A DNA stretch of 40,940 nucleotides from an uncultured Prevotellaceae bacterium. Its GTDB lineage: Bacteria > Bacteroidota > Bacteroidia > Bacteroidales > Bacteroidaceae. The notes beneath the pieces are model-generated. The model worked only from the letters and a program-made list of their open reading frames with translations, did not search any database and was not told the DNA's origin. Numbering within the stretch: position 1 is the first letter of the stretch; every line of letters begins with the position of its first letter. This document shows positions 23,661-31,709 of this stretch, one piece after another. The stretch lies in the NCBI GenBank assembly GCA_902774925.1, contig CACYKE010000020.1:1-40940 (forward strand), read 5' to 3'. Made by a program: the position numbers and the translations under genes.

Positions 23661-25184
23661 TTACACGCCCATTACAAACTTAACCAGTAACATCACCACA
23701 GGTATGGTAATCACAAGAATGCCAATGACGTCGATAATGAATCCCGTCTTGATCATCTTTGTCAGGGGCACATAGCCAGACGCATAGACAATGGCGTTAG
23801 GCGGTGTCGAGACTGGCATCATAAATCCTAATGACGACGACAGCGCAATACCGATGGCCACCGGAATAGGACTGAAGCCCAGCGACAATGCCGCACCGAT
23901 GGCAATAGGTGCAATGAGGTTCGTCGAGGCCGTATGCGACGTCAGTTCCGACAGTATCAGGGCCGTCACACAGAATACAGCCACGAAGGCCCACTCCGAC
24001 GGATGACCGCCCAGAGCCTCCTTGATACCACTACCAATCCAAGCCGAAAGTCCAGTGCTGTACATCATGGCACCCATAGCCAGACCGCCGCCGAAGAGCA
24101 GCAGGGTACCCCACTCGATGCCTTCCACGCCGTCCTTCCAACTCAGTGCCATCTCACCCTTCTTGATGTCGTTGCCAGGCAAGAAGAACAGCAACAGTCC
24201 GCCCACCATGGCCGCAATAGCCTCGGGGAAGTGGCTGTCGTAGAACTTCATCACGTCCGAATTAGCACCATAGACGATGCTCAACACGCTGGGAGCCACC
24301 CATAGCACGAAGGCTGTACCAAAAGCGATTATCGTGCTCTTTTGCGCCGTGGTCCACTTGCCCAGCGAATCGACGTAGTTACGTATAAACTCCCGTGCAC
24401 CCTCGATGTGCTTCACGTCTGCCGGGAACATCCGCCACAACACCACACAGGCAACGATGAAATAAAGCACCATCGCCAGGATACCCCAGATCATCCATTG
24501 GAAGAACGACACCGTCGGTGCCTGCGGAGCCAGCTGGTCCAAGAATCCCAGCATGATGATGTTCGGCGGCGTACCGATGGGCGTCATCACGCCACCAATG
24601 CTACACGCATAGGCCGTCATCAGCATCAGTCCCGTGGCATATTTATACGACTTCAGGTCGATCACTTTGCCGTTCGCAGCCATCATCTCGCGGATAGCCT
24701 CCAACAGTCCCAGCGATATGGGAAACATCATCGCCGCCGTAGCCGTATTGCTGATCCAGCCCGAACAGAGCATACACGCCAGACCGATGGCCAGGAAGAT
24801 TCTTCGCGGCGAGTCGCCTACCCACTTCATCGACATAATACCGTAGGCGATGCGCTTGTCCAGACCATTCACCATCATACCCTTCGCCAACAAGAAACCG
24901 CCCAAGAACAGGAATATCATTGGGTTGGCAAACTGCTCGAAGGCATCCTTTATCGGTGCAATGCCCAGCACCACGCACAGCGTCGGACCAAGCATCGACG
25001 TCACTGGAATGGGCACCGGTTCCGTAATCCACCAGATAGCCACCAGCGACATCACCGCCAACATGTGGTGAGCCGCCTCCGAGATACCTGCAATGGGCAT
25101 CAGCCATATCAGAATGGCACACAACGGTCCTACGACAACACCGACCTTCTTACGCAACAGTTCAAACTTTCTATCACTATCCAT
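23661..25184 (-). CDS. DASS (SLC13) family anion/sodium symporter
   Basis: A 507-residue inner-membrane transporter with about 11-13 hydrophobic segments. The family's paired motifs are visible: SGWISNTATAAMMFPI in the first half and LTSHTASTNLIAPIA in the second. The PIGTPPN and PVSTPPNAI loops also match. Members import di- or tricarboxylates, or sulfate/phosphate, with sodium; the substrate is not decidable here. The start MDSDRKFELL (25184) is chosen because the in-frame ATG at 25250 lies upstream of the promoter's -7 box. It is the first gene of a six-gene operon with ABC-F, recR, a membrane protein, a glycosyltransferase and GNAT. Confidence 0.92.
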   Translation of the reverse strand: MDSDRKFELLRKKVGVVVGPLCAILIWLMPIAGISEAAHHMLAVMSLVAIWWITEPVPIPVTSMLGPTLCVVLGIAPIKDAFEQFANPMIFLFLGGFLLAKGMMVNGLDKRIAYGIMSMKWVGDSPRRIFLAIGLACMLCSGWISNTATAAMMFPISLGLLEAIREMMAANGKVIDLKSYKYATGLMLMTAYACSIGGVMTPIGTPPNIIMLGFLDQLAPQAPTVSFFQWMIWGILAMVLYFIVACVVLWRMFPADVKHIEGAREFIRNYVDSLGKWTTAQKSTIIAFGTAFVLWVAPSVLSIVYGANSDVMKFYDSHFPEAIAAMVGGLLLFFLPGNDIKKGEMALSWKDGVEGIEWGTLLLFGGGLAMGAMMYSTGLSAWIGSGIKEALGGHPSEWAFVAVFCVTALILSELTSHTASTNLIAPIAIGAALSLGFSPIPVAIGIALSSSLGFMMPVSTPPNAIVYASGYVPLTKMIKTGFIIDVIGILVITIPVVMLLVKFVMGV

Positions 25185-25219
25185 GATACTCGTTTCTTCT
25201 ATGATTAATATTTTGCCTG

Positions 25220-25251
25220 CGAAGGTACGAAAAAAATCCGAGCCCACCAAA
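25220..25251 (-). promoter_or_regulatory. Promoter of the transporter-recR operon
   Basis: TTTG (25251-25248), 20-bp spacer and TACCTTCG (25227-25220) on the minus strand; one mismatch in the -7 box. The -33 box lies in the loop of the hairpin at 25239-25262. Confidence 0.7.
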
Positions 25252-25260
25252 CGATGAGCC
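25239..25260 (-). terminator. Hairpin containing the -33 box, copy 1 of a 22-bp element
   Basis: Identical over 22 bp to 40521-40542. In RNA of the minus strand GGCUC can pair with GGGCUC using G-U pairs, around a loop that contains the GTTTGG of the next promoter. T-rich sequence follows. It lies 48 bases past the stop of the upstream membrane-protein gene, so it may both end one operon and start the next. Confidence 0.5.
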
Positions 25261-25309
25261 TAATTTTTGTAGTTAACACACATCCGCATTACCCAAAAAC
25301 CTGACGTCT

Positions 25310-25852
25310 TTATGGCAGGACGAAGCGGAGGGACTCAAGGAACTGAATGAGGAGAATGTAGAGGGGCAGCAGGGGGGCACACTGGCGCAGACCATAGACC
25401 AGCGCGCCATAGACGTCGGCAAGCGACTGGAACGAGCCCGCGATGACGCCGTGGATGATGGCGGCCATGAGGACACCAAAGGCGACGAGGGGCACGAGGC
25501 TGGCGGAAAACGGCGAAGGCCAGAGCAGTCCGCTGGCAGAGAGCAATACGGCGTGGGGCACGACGGTGAGTAGTAGAACGATGCCGACGTAGATGACGAG
25601 GAACACCACAGACACCCCGCGGCTGCGGACGACGGCACCATAAGCCATTGCCAGCAGCAACAGCCAGACGAGTACGGGGCTGGCGACAATTTCGGCAAAA
25701 TGGCCGAGGAACCAGCGAATGCCTTCCCCTGAGAGCATGCTGCGCACGCCACTCAAGGGCAATGCGGCACTCCACAGCCACGAGCCGAGCATGAGCAGCA
25801 ACTGGGCCAGCACCAACGTCAACGCGATTTGTGGGAGAAACCTTTTCATCAA
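25310..25852 (-). CDS. Polytopic membrane protein, weakly AbgT-like
   Basis: A 180-residue very hydrophobic protein with about five membrane segments. The stretch SMLSGEGIRWFLGHFAEIVASPVLVWLLLL faintly recalls the N-terminal part of AbgT-type transporters, but the protein is far too short for that family and I assign no function. It follows the response-regulator gene by 30 bases, across a 9-bp tandem repeat, and is the last gene before a terminator-like hairpin. Its place in the operon suggests a target or partner of the two-component system. Confidence 0.7.
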   Translation of the reverse strand: MMKRFLPQIALTLVLAQLLLMLGSWLWSAALPLSGVRSMLSGEGIRWFLGHFAEIVASPVLVWLLLLAMAYGAVVRSRGVSVVFLVIYVGIVLLLTVVPHAVLLSASGLLWPSPFSASLVPLVAFGVLMAAIIHGVIAGSFQSLADVYGALVYGLRQCAPLLPLYILLIQFLESLRFVLP

Positions 25853-25876
25853 TCCATTTAATCCGTATAATCCGTG
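25850..25876. repeat. Three 9-bp tandem units between response regulator and membrane protein
   Basis: Units CAATCCATT, TAATCCGTA and TAATCCGTG. They span the start codon of the membrane protein and nearly the whole gap to the upstream stop. Confidence 0.75.
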
Positions 25877-25881
25877 TTCTT

Positions 25882-26598
25882 TTAGTCTGCGTCCGGCACA
25901 AGATTGTCGATATCAAGGATGCGCAGTTCGATGGCTCGCACGACGAGGCGCGTGGCATTGACGCTCTCGCCACCAGGGAACAGCTTCTTTACCAGTTCGT
26001 TCTGACGCTTCTCCAGACTCTTCACGCCAAAGGGCATGCCGCGCAGCGTGGTGATCTGCTCCTTGGTATAGCCGAGTGCGAGATGGCGCAGGAAACGTTC
26101 GTCGTACTCGTCGATTTCATAGTCGATGAGCGCCTCCTGACTGGCGAGCTGCGACGACACGGCCTGCTTGAAACGGTCGACAATGCGTTCGAGAATGGGC
26201 TCGTTGAACACCAGCGCCTTGCCCTCCATGACGGAGCGTACATCGTGGCGCGTCAACAGTTCGCCGCTCTTGAGGATGATGCCGTCAGCACCTGCATCGA
26301 GCACGTCGACCCACAGTTTCTCGTTGAGTATTTCACCCGTGAAGATGAGCACCTTGACCTGCGGATACATCTCCTTGGTCTGACGGCATATCTCGACGCC
26401 GACAGTCGTGGAGCCGCCCAGTCCGAGGTCGAGCAGGACAAGGTCGGGCTGCTGTTTCTTGATGAGTCGCCAGAACGACAGCTCGTCGTCGGCAGTACCG
26501 ATGACTTCTGCCTCGGGGATTTCGTTACGAACGATACCTTCCGTGCCTTTGAGTTCGAGGGGCACGTCCTCGACGATAATAAGTTTAAACTTGTCCAT
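25882..26598 (-). CDS. Response regulator, receiver plus C-terminal helical domain
   Basis: This 238-residue cytoplasmic regulator starts with [16 protein letters not shown] (acidic pocket), has the phospho-acceptor Asp in PDLVLLDLGLGG, the Thr in VLIFTGE and the Lys in GADGIILKSGEL. The output part (about 160-225, FLRHLALGYTKEQITTLRGMPFGVKSLEKRQNELVKKLF) resembles a LuxR/NarL-type helix-turn-helix, though divergent. It overlaps the sensor gene by 14 bases, so it is the cognate partner. DNA targets are unknown; the neighbouring ketodeoxygluconate genes are candidates. Confidence 0.88.
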   Translation of the reverse strand: MDKFKLIIVEDVPLELKGTEGIVRNEIPEAEVIGTADDELSFWRLIKKQQPDLVLLDLGLGGSTTVGVEICRQTKEMYPQVKVLIFTGEILNEKLWVDVLDAGADGIILKSGELLTRHDVRSVMEGKALVFNEPILERIVDRFKQAVSSQLASQEALIDYEIDEYDERFLRHLALGYTKEQITTLRGMPFGVKSLEKRQNELVKKLFPGGESVNATRLVVRAIELRILDIDNLVPDAD

Positions 26599-29500
26599 TG
26601 TTGTATGTTGGTAGAGTAATTGTTATTTCTTGCGGTGTGACCGTGATGCCACAGGCACGACGGTGGGTGGCGTCGCCGTGGTCGCGGATGATCTGGCGGC
26701 AGCGCAGGTAGTCGATGTCGGACAGCGGCTCGTTGCGGGTGATGGTAAAGACGACGTAGCGGTCGTCCTTAACGTGTGCCTCAACGTGCTGTGGACGGAG
26801 GATGTCAGCCAGATAGCGCAGCAGGTTTTCGTTGCCCAGCACGGGCGTGTCCCAAAGCGTCGTGTGGCTGACGTGGAGCTTGACTTGTTCGACCTGTCGG
26901 ACGGCCTGCGTGCTGAGCAGTCCGTAGAGTTCGCGGTAGTATTGTGTCACCTCGTCGAGTGAACCGACGTCACCCTTGTCGACGAGCTGTCGGATGCGCG
27001 AGGGGTAGTACATCGTCTCATGTTTCAGTGCTGAGAGGCAGTTGTCGAGCACGTTGTTGGCGACGTGGAGCTTGTTGTCCTCGAGTTCCATGCGGCGCAG
27101 TTCGTCGTCGGCAAACTCGATGTTGTCGAGTTGTATGCGTTCGCGACGACGGCGGTCGTAGAGTCGGTGGCGGTAGTACACCATATAATAGGCGGGCACG
27201 ATGAGCAACAGGATGACGATGAGCAGTATCATGGCGATGCGCTTGTTGGACTGCGACTCCTGCATGACGCGGCAATAGTCGGCCAGCGTGTTGTCGGCAG
27301 AGAGTTCCTTGAAGAGCTGGGTGTACACCTTATTATTATATATATATAGGGGCCACTCGTGGAGCGCCAGTGCAGCGACAGCACTCTCGTTACGGATGTC
27401 GAGGATGACCTGATAATTGATGCTGACGCTGTCGTGAAGCCACTGAATCTCAGCAGGCACGGGCGAGGCGTCGTTGGCATCGGCAGTCATGAGCAGCGGA
27501 CTGTGTGGATGGTGTTGCAAATAATGGCGGTTGAGTGCCGTGCGACAGGAGTCGGCAAACAGCAGCGTGCGCTCGTACTGGCCGTTGATGTTGCAGAAAT
27601 AGGCGGAGTCGGCATAGACGTGGGCGCTATCTATGGCTGTTAGCTGTTCTCTCTGTGAGAGTGTGGCGTTGCGAGGGCTGTTAGCTGTTAGCTGTTGGCC
27701 AAAAGCCAATAGCCAAATGCCAATAGCCAAAAGCTTCCCCTTCGGCAGCCGGAAGAAGAAGCGCGAGCCCCTACCCTGCTCGCTCTCGGCGGACAGCTGG
27801 CAGACGCTGAAAAGTTGGCTCATCTTGCGGTATTTCTCGATGATACCCTTGCAATTCATCAATCCGAAGCCGTGTTCGCCAGTCACCTTATGGTCGAAGG
27901 CATGGGCCAGTTGTTCGTCAGTCATGCCACGGCCGGTATCTGTCACGGACAGCTCGACGTAATCGGTCTGTTCGGCAGCCGAGACGGTGACGCTGCCGCC
28001 CTTGTCGGTGAACTTGCGAGCATTGTCGGCCAGCGTATTGAGCATGAAGAGCGTCAGTACGCGGTCGGCCTTGACAACGGCATCGGTAGGTTCGACGCTG
28101 AGCGATACGCCCTTCATATCGAATGCCGAGCGGCTGCGACCCACGATGTCGAACAGCGGTTGCAGTGGGAAACTCTCGATGTGGAGATTGAGTTCGCCGC
28201 GACGCAGCTGAATCCACGTCGTCAGCAGGTCGTTTTGTTCGTTAATCTTATCGGTGACCTCGCGGATGTAGTCGAGGCGTTCGTTATTTTCTGGATTGTC
28301 TGGATTTTCTAGAGGTTCTAGAGATTCTAGATGTTTCACTTCGTGGCGGATGCGGTCGATGAGCGGCAGAATGCCCATGACAACCGACACCTTGGCGCGC
28401 TGGTCGAGATTGCGGCGCTCAGACTGTTCGACACTCAGTTGTCGCATGCGGAGGTCTTCGGACTTCTGTTCGAGCACGTCGTCTAGCTCGTTACCGTCCT
28501 TGCTGCGGTGGTTGAGGTAATTGAACAGCCACAGCAGGAACAGTAGCAGCACGATGGCACAGACAACGGCAATGAGCATCCAGTTGAGTTGTTCGGAGGC
28601 CTCGTCGTAATGGGCAGCGCGCGACTCGAGTTCACGGTCCTGACGCGTCTGTTCCTGCAGGTCGAGATAGAGGTTGCGGTTGTAGTCGCTGGCGGCCTTG
28701 TCGTTCAAGGCGGCATAGGCCACGCTGAGCTGCTCGCGGATAGAGGCCACGAGGTCGGGGGCCTGATTGATGGTGGTGTCGGAGAGCGCCTTGTTCAGAT
28801 GTTCAAGAGCCATTTCGTCATCGCCGATGGCATGATAGCAGGAGGCCAGCGTTCGATGGGCGCCGGCAATCTGATAGATGTCACCATAGTCCTCGAAGAG
28901 CAGCAGGGCCTCTTCTGCCAGTTCCATGTCGCCGGTATGGTCGGCCAACGCCTCCTTGGCCTGTGCCTCGAAATAGGGATAGTCGTGTCGCAGGGCAATA
29001 TTCAGGCAGCGCGACAGACAATCCATCTCCTCCTGATAGATTTCCTCCTGGCTGCCGTCGGTGATGATGCCACCAGCGCCCATGTTGTAGAGGTAATTAA
29101 GGAACTGAGCCGTGTCGCGGCGCACCTCATTAGGGTCGATAGCCATAAGGGCGTCGATGGACTGGCGCTCGAGGCCTACATAATAATAATAGGTGGAATT
29201 GACGATGCCGAACTCCGTCTCGGCATAGCGCAGACGTTGTTGCTGGCGGGCGTCGAATTGGTTGCGCTCCTCGTCGATACGTTTCATACAGGTCACGGCA
29301 CGCTCGCGGAAATCGTGGAAGTCCTTGTTGCGCGAACGGCGCTGACACAGACGCATCTGCTGGACGTAACATACCAAGAGTTCCAACTGGTTGTCAGTCA
29401 TCTCGGGAATCTGGTTCAGATAATCCTCTGCGGCCTTATAATCCATCCTGACCATCTTGACAAAGGCCAGGTTGTTCAGTCCTTCAGCAGTTCCTTTCGC

Positions 29501-29719
29501 CGCTGAAGCATAGTATTCGACGGAGTCAATATTGCGATAGTGATAGGCATAGGAAAGAGCATTCAGCCTGTCCAACGCCTGCCTATCTGGCGATGAACAA
29601 GCTGAAATAAGGAAAAGACCCAGTACGGCCAGAAGCCATACTGAGTCCCTAAATGTTATCTTTTTATGCGCGAGCCTTAGCACAGTAGCCGAGTGCCTCC
29701 TTGCACTTGTCGGTAACAT
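26585..29719 (-). CDS. Double sensor histidine kinase (DUF5112/DUF5113-like)
   Basis: A long protein of about 1040 residues built from two sensor-like halves. Half 1: lipoprotein signal ([13 protein letters not shown]), periplasmic TPR repeats, a membrane helix near residue 380, a dimerisation helix with RIRHEVKHL, and an ATPase domain with [18 protein letters not shown] and [10 protein letters not shown]. Half 2 starts at about residue 655 with a signal-peptide-like segment ([20 protein letters not shown]), a periplasmic region, a second helix near 830 ([21 protein letters not shown]) and a kinase-like region with [15 protein letters not shown]. The topology is consistent with both catalytic parts inside. 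The start is uncertain: ATG at 29719 (or 29731), or GTG at 29683, which follows AGGAGG; all overlap the aldolase gene. Tandem repeats sit in the first linker and at the junction of the halves. Confidence 0.85.
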   Translation of the reverse strand: MLPTSARRHSATVLRLAHKKITFRDSVWLLAVLGLFLISACSSPDRQALDRLNALSYAYHYRNIDSVEYYASAAKGTAEGLNNLAFVKMVRMDYKAAEDYLNQIPEMTDNQLELLVCYVQQMRLCQRRSRNKDFHDFRERAVTCMKRIDEERNQFDARQQQRLRYAETEFGIVNSTYYYYVGLERQSIDALMAIDPNEVRRDTAQFLNYLYNMGAGGIITDGSQEEIYQEEMDCLSRCLNIALRHDYPYFEAQAKEALADHTGDMELAEEALLLFEDYGDIYQIAGAHRTLASCYHAIGDDEMALEHLNKALSDTTINQAPDLVASIREQLSVAYAALNDKAASDYNRNLYLDLQEQTRQDRELESRAAHYDEASEQLNWMLIAVVCAIVLLLFLLWLFNYLNHRSKDGNELDDVLEQKSEDLRMRQLSVEQSERRNLDQRAKVSVVMGILPLIDRIRHEVKHLESLEPLENPDNPENNERLDYIREVTDKINEQNDLLTTWIQLRRGELNLHIESFPLQPLFDIVGRSRSAFDMKGVSLSVEPTDAVVKADRVLTLFMLNTLADNARKFTDKGGSVTVSAAEQTDYVELSVTDTGRGMTDEQLAHAFDHKVTGEHGFGLMNCKGIIEKYRKMSQLFSVCQLSAESEQGRGSRFFFRLPKGKLLAIGIWLLAFGQQLTANSPRNATLSQREQLTAIDSAHVYADSAYFCNINGQYERTLLFADSCRTALNRHYLQHHPHSPLLMTADANDASPVPAEIQWLHDSVSINYQVILDIRNESAVAALALHEWPLYIYNNKVYTQLFKELSADNTLADYCRVMQESQSNKRIAMILLIVILLLIVPAYYMVYYRHRLYDRRRRERIQLDNIEFADDELRRMELEDNKLHVANNVLDNCLSALKHETMYYPSRIRQLVDKGDVGSLDEVTQYYRELYGLLSTQAVRQVEQVKLHVSHTTLWDTPVLGNENLLRYLADILRPQHVEAHVKDDRYVVFTITRNEPLSDIDYLRCRQIIRDHGDATHRRACGITVTPQEITITLPTYNNGQV
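27681..27736. repeat. Array of eight 7-bp units at the junction of the kinase halves
   Basis: Units TTAGCTG, TTAGCTG, TTGGCCA and then, inverted, AAAGCCA, ATAGCCA, AATGCCA, ATAGCCA, AAAGCTT. The array is thus partly self-complementary. A 14-bp copy of GGCTGTTAGCTGTT also lies at 27635-27648. The encoded peptide is the hydrophobic segment that opens half 2. Confidence 0.88.
28291..28335. repeat. Five 9-bp tandem units in the kinase linker
   Basis: Units CTGGATTGT, CTGGATTTT, CTAGAGGTT, CTAGAGATT, CTAGATGTT. They encode a three-residue periodic peptide ([15 protein letters not shown]) directly after the presumed phospho-histidine helix. Confidence 0.88.
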
Positions 29720-30332
29720 ACTGCCAGTCACCGGCCTTCACCTTGTCAGAGGGGAACAGCTTCGAGCCCATGCCCACGCAGAAGACGCCAGCCTTGAACC
29801 ATTTTGTCAGGTTCTCCTCCTCAGGAGCAACGCCACCAGTAACCATGATCTTTGACCAAGGCATGGGAGCCATCAGACCCTTGATGAGGTTTGGACCAAC
29901 CACGTCGCCCGGGAATACCTTGGTGAAGTCGCAACCAACCTCCTGTGCCTTACCAATCTCAGATGGTGTCAGACAACCTGGGCAATAGGTTACGCAACGA
30001 CGGTTGCAGACAATAGCGATATCGGGGTTGAACAGCGGACCAACTACGAAATTGGCACCCAGCTGGATGTACAGCGAAGCGGTAGGAGCATCGACAACAG
30101 AGCCAATACCCAGAGCCAGTTCTGGACATTCCTTGTTAACCCATTTTGACAGCTCACCGAAAACCTCATGAGCGAAGTCGCCACGGTTGGTGAATTCGAA
30201 TGCACGGACACCACCCTCGTAGCAAGCCTTGATGACATTCTTACAAACTTCAACGTCCTTGTTGTAGAAAACAGGAACCATAGGTGCTTCGGCAATCTTT
30301 GCCATCACCTGGAATTTATCAAACTTTGCCAT
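29664..30332 (-). CDS. eda: 2-keto-3-deoxy-6-phosphogluconate aldolase
   Basis: A 222-residue class I aldolase that splits KDPG into pyruvate and glyceraldehyde-3-phosphate, ending the pathway fed by uronic acids. The Schiff-base Lys is in [13 protein letters not shown]. The catalytic Glu lies in [12 protein letters not shown], and [11 protein letters not shown] and [15 protein letters not shown] are conserved family blocks. It follows a 45-codon gene by two bases and kdgK in the same transcript. Its last 56-68 bases overlap the start of the sensor kinase, coupling sugar-acid catabolism to that system. Confidence 0.96.
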   Translation of the reverse strand: MAKFDKFQVMAKIAEAPMVPVFYNKDVEVCKNVIKACYEGGVRAFEFTNRGDFAHEVFGELSKWVNKECPELALGIGSVVDAPTASLYIQLGANFVVGPLFNPDIAIVCNRRCVTYCPGCLTPSEIGKAQEVGCDFTKVFPGDVVGPNLIKGLMAPMPWSKIMVTGGVAPEEENLTKWFKAGVFCVGMGSKLFPSDKVKAGDWQYVTDKCKEALGYCAKARA

Positions 30333-30334
30333 AA

Positions 30335-30472
30335 TTACTCTTTATATTCACGCTTTAAATACAGGCGACAATCAAATACTGCAACAAGTTCCCAGCCTTC
30401 ATAACCCAGCTTGTTTAACTTCTTCTCAGTTCCTACGATAGAGGAAATCACCTTATATTCAAATTGTTTCAT
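30335..30472 (-). CDS. 45-residue DUF4177-like protein
   Basis: An ATG at 30472 opens a 45-codon frame with product start [18 protein letters not shown], then [16 protein letters not shown] and LYLKREYKE. The pattern (M-x-x-F/W-EYKV, a helix ending in GYEGWELV, then a last basic strand) is that of DUF4177, a small family of unknown role. It ends two bases before the aldolase start and lies 40 bases behind kdgK, so it is an operon member. The tight coupling and coherent pattern argue that it is real despite its size. Confidence 0.75.
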   Translation of the reverse strand: MKQFEYKVISSIVGTEKKLNKLGYEGWELVAVFDCRLYLKREYKE

Positions 30473-30474
30473 AA

Positions 30475-30509
30475 TCAATTCTCAATTGTCAATTATCAAT
30501 TGTAAATTA
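30475..30509. repeat. Five 7-bp units TCAATTG between kdgK and the DUF4177-like gene
   Basis: Units TCAATTC, TCAATTG, TCAATTA, TCAATTG, TAAATTA fill nearly the whole gap. CAATTG is itself palindromic, so local hairpins are possible. Confidence 0.82.
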
Positions 30510-30512
30510 GTT

Positions 30513-31535
30513 TTAGCGCTGTACGCGACCGCTGGCATTACCACCGGCGAGAGATTCAACTTCGTCAACACCTACCAGGTTGAAGTCACCATTGATGGTG
30601 TGCTTCAAAGCAGAAGCAGCTACTGCAAACTCGAGAGCCTCGCCCTGGGTCGGCTTGGTGAGCAGGCCATGGATCAGACCACCAGAGAACGAGTCGCCAC
30701 CACCTACGCGGTCGATGATAGGATTGATTTCGTAACGCTTTGACTGGTAGAACTCCTTACCGTCATAGATCAGTGCCTTCCAGCCGTTGAAGGTAGCACT
30801 GTAGCTCTCACGGAGTGTAGAAACGACATACTTGAAGCCGAACTCCTTCATCATCTGCTTGAAGATGCCCTCGTAACCAGCCGCATCGGTCTTACCACCC
30901 TCAACGTCAGCATCGGGCTTGAAACCAAGGCAGAGCTCAGCATCCTCCTCGTTACCAATGCAAACGTCTACATACTTCATCAGCGGACGCATGATAGAGA
31001 TTGCCTTCTCGCTGGTCCACAGCTTCTTGCGGAAGTTCAGGTCGACAGATACCGTCACACCATGACGCTTGGCAGCTTCACAAGCAAGCTTTGTCAACTC
31101 AGCAGCCTTGTCAGAGATGGCAGGTGTGATACCGCTCCAATGGAACCAAGCAGCACCCTCCATAATCTTATCGAAATCAAAGTCAGAAGGATTAGCCTCA
31201 GCAATAGCGCTGTGAGCACGGTCGTAGATGACCTTTGAAGGACGCATCGAAGCGCCAGTCTCAGCATAATACAAACCTACACGGTCGCCACCACGAGCAA
31301 TGAACTGGGTGTTGACACCATAACGGCGGAGTGCATTGACTGCAATCTGACCAATCTCATGCTTGGGCAACTTAGACACAAAGTAAGCCTCGTGACCATA
31401 GTTTGCCACGCTGACAGCAACGTTAGCCTCACCACCACCAGGGATGATACGGAATGACTCACTCTGAATGAAACGGTCGTTGCCCATGGGCGACAGGCGG
31501 AGCATAATCTCACCTAAAGTTACAATTTTTGCCAT
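30513..31535 (-). CDS. kdgK: 2-keto-3-deoxygluconate kinase (PfkB family)
   Basis: A 340-residue ribokinase-like enzyme that phosphorylates KDG to KDPG, the substrate of the aldolase downstream. The N-terminal GEIMLRLSPMGNDRF and PGGGEANVAVSVANYG motifs and the C-terminal active-site loop DRVGGGDSFSGGLIHGL with its catalytic Asp are present. The start MAKIVTLGEIM at 31535 is preferred; an in-frame ATG at 31610 lies at the -33 box. It is the first gene of a run that continues through DUF4177, aldolase, sensor kinase, regulator and a membrane protein. The neighbouring genes support KDG rather than fructose or ribose as substrate. Confidence 0.93.
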   Translation of the reverse strand: MAKIVTLGEIMLRLSPMGNDRFIQSESFRIIPGGGEANVAVSVANYGHEAYFVSKLPKHEIGQIAVNALRRYGVNTQFIARGGDRVGLYYAETGASMRPSKVIYDRAHSAIAEANPSDFDFDKIMEGAAWFHWSGITPAISDKAAELTKLACEAAKRHGVTVSVDLNFRKKLWTSEKAISIMRPLMKYVDVCIGNEEDAELCLGFKPDADVEGGKTDAAGYEGIFKQMMKEFGFKYVVSTLRESYSATFNGWKALIYDGKEFYQSKRYEINPIIDRVGGGDSFSGGLIHGLLTKPTQGEALEFAVAASALKHTINGDFNLVGVDEVESLAGGNASGRVQR

Positions 31536-31579
31536 TTGTTTTAGTATTACGTTTAATGAAATGTTTAAAATACTGGTTG

Positions 31580-31611
31580 CAAATTTACGATATTTTTTCG
31601 GAACTTCCAAA
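31580..31611 (-). promoter_or_regulatory. Promoter of the kdgK-eda-kinase run
   Basis: TTTG (31611-31608), 20-bp spacer, TAAATTTG (31587-31580) on the minus strand. Start expected near 31573, about 38 bases ahead of kdgK. Confidence 0.8.
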
Positions 31612-31667
31612 ATTATACACTAAATATTCACTAAAATTCTACGTAAACGTTTTTTGTGACACTTTTC

Positions 31668-31699
31668 TTTTGCCATTCGGCTATAATTTCGTAACTTTG
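31668..31699 (+). promoter_or_regulatory. Promoter of relA, probably giving a near-leaderless mRNA
   Basis: TTTG (31668-31671), 20-bp spacer, TAACTTTG (31692-31699). Start expected around 31705-31707, while the relA ATG is at 31710. Confidence 0.8.
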
Positions 31700-31709
31700 T
31701 GGCTCGAAT

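Noticed and set aside
24342-25208. 288-codon plus-strand frame opposite the transporter
   Set aside because: Its His/Arg/Gln-rich sequence is the typical antisense image of membrane-protein codons.
28589-29506. 305-codon plus-strand frame opposite the sensor kinase
   Set aside because: It is antisense to clear TPR coding sequence and has no motif or promoter.
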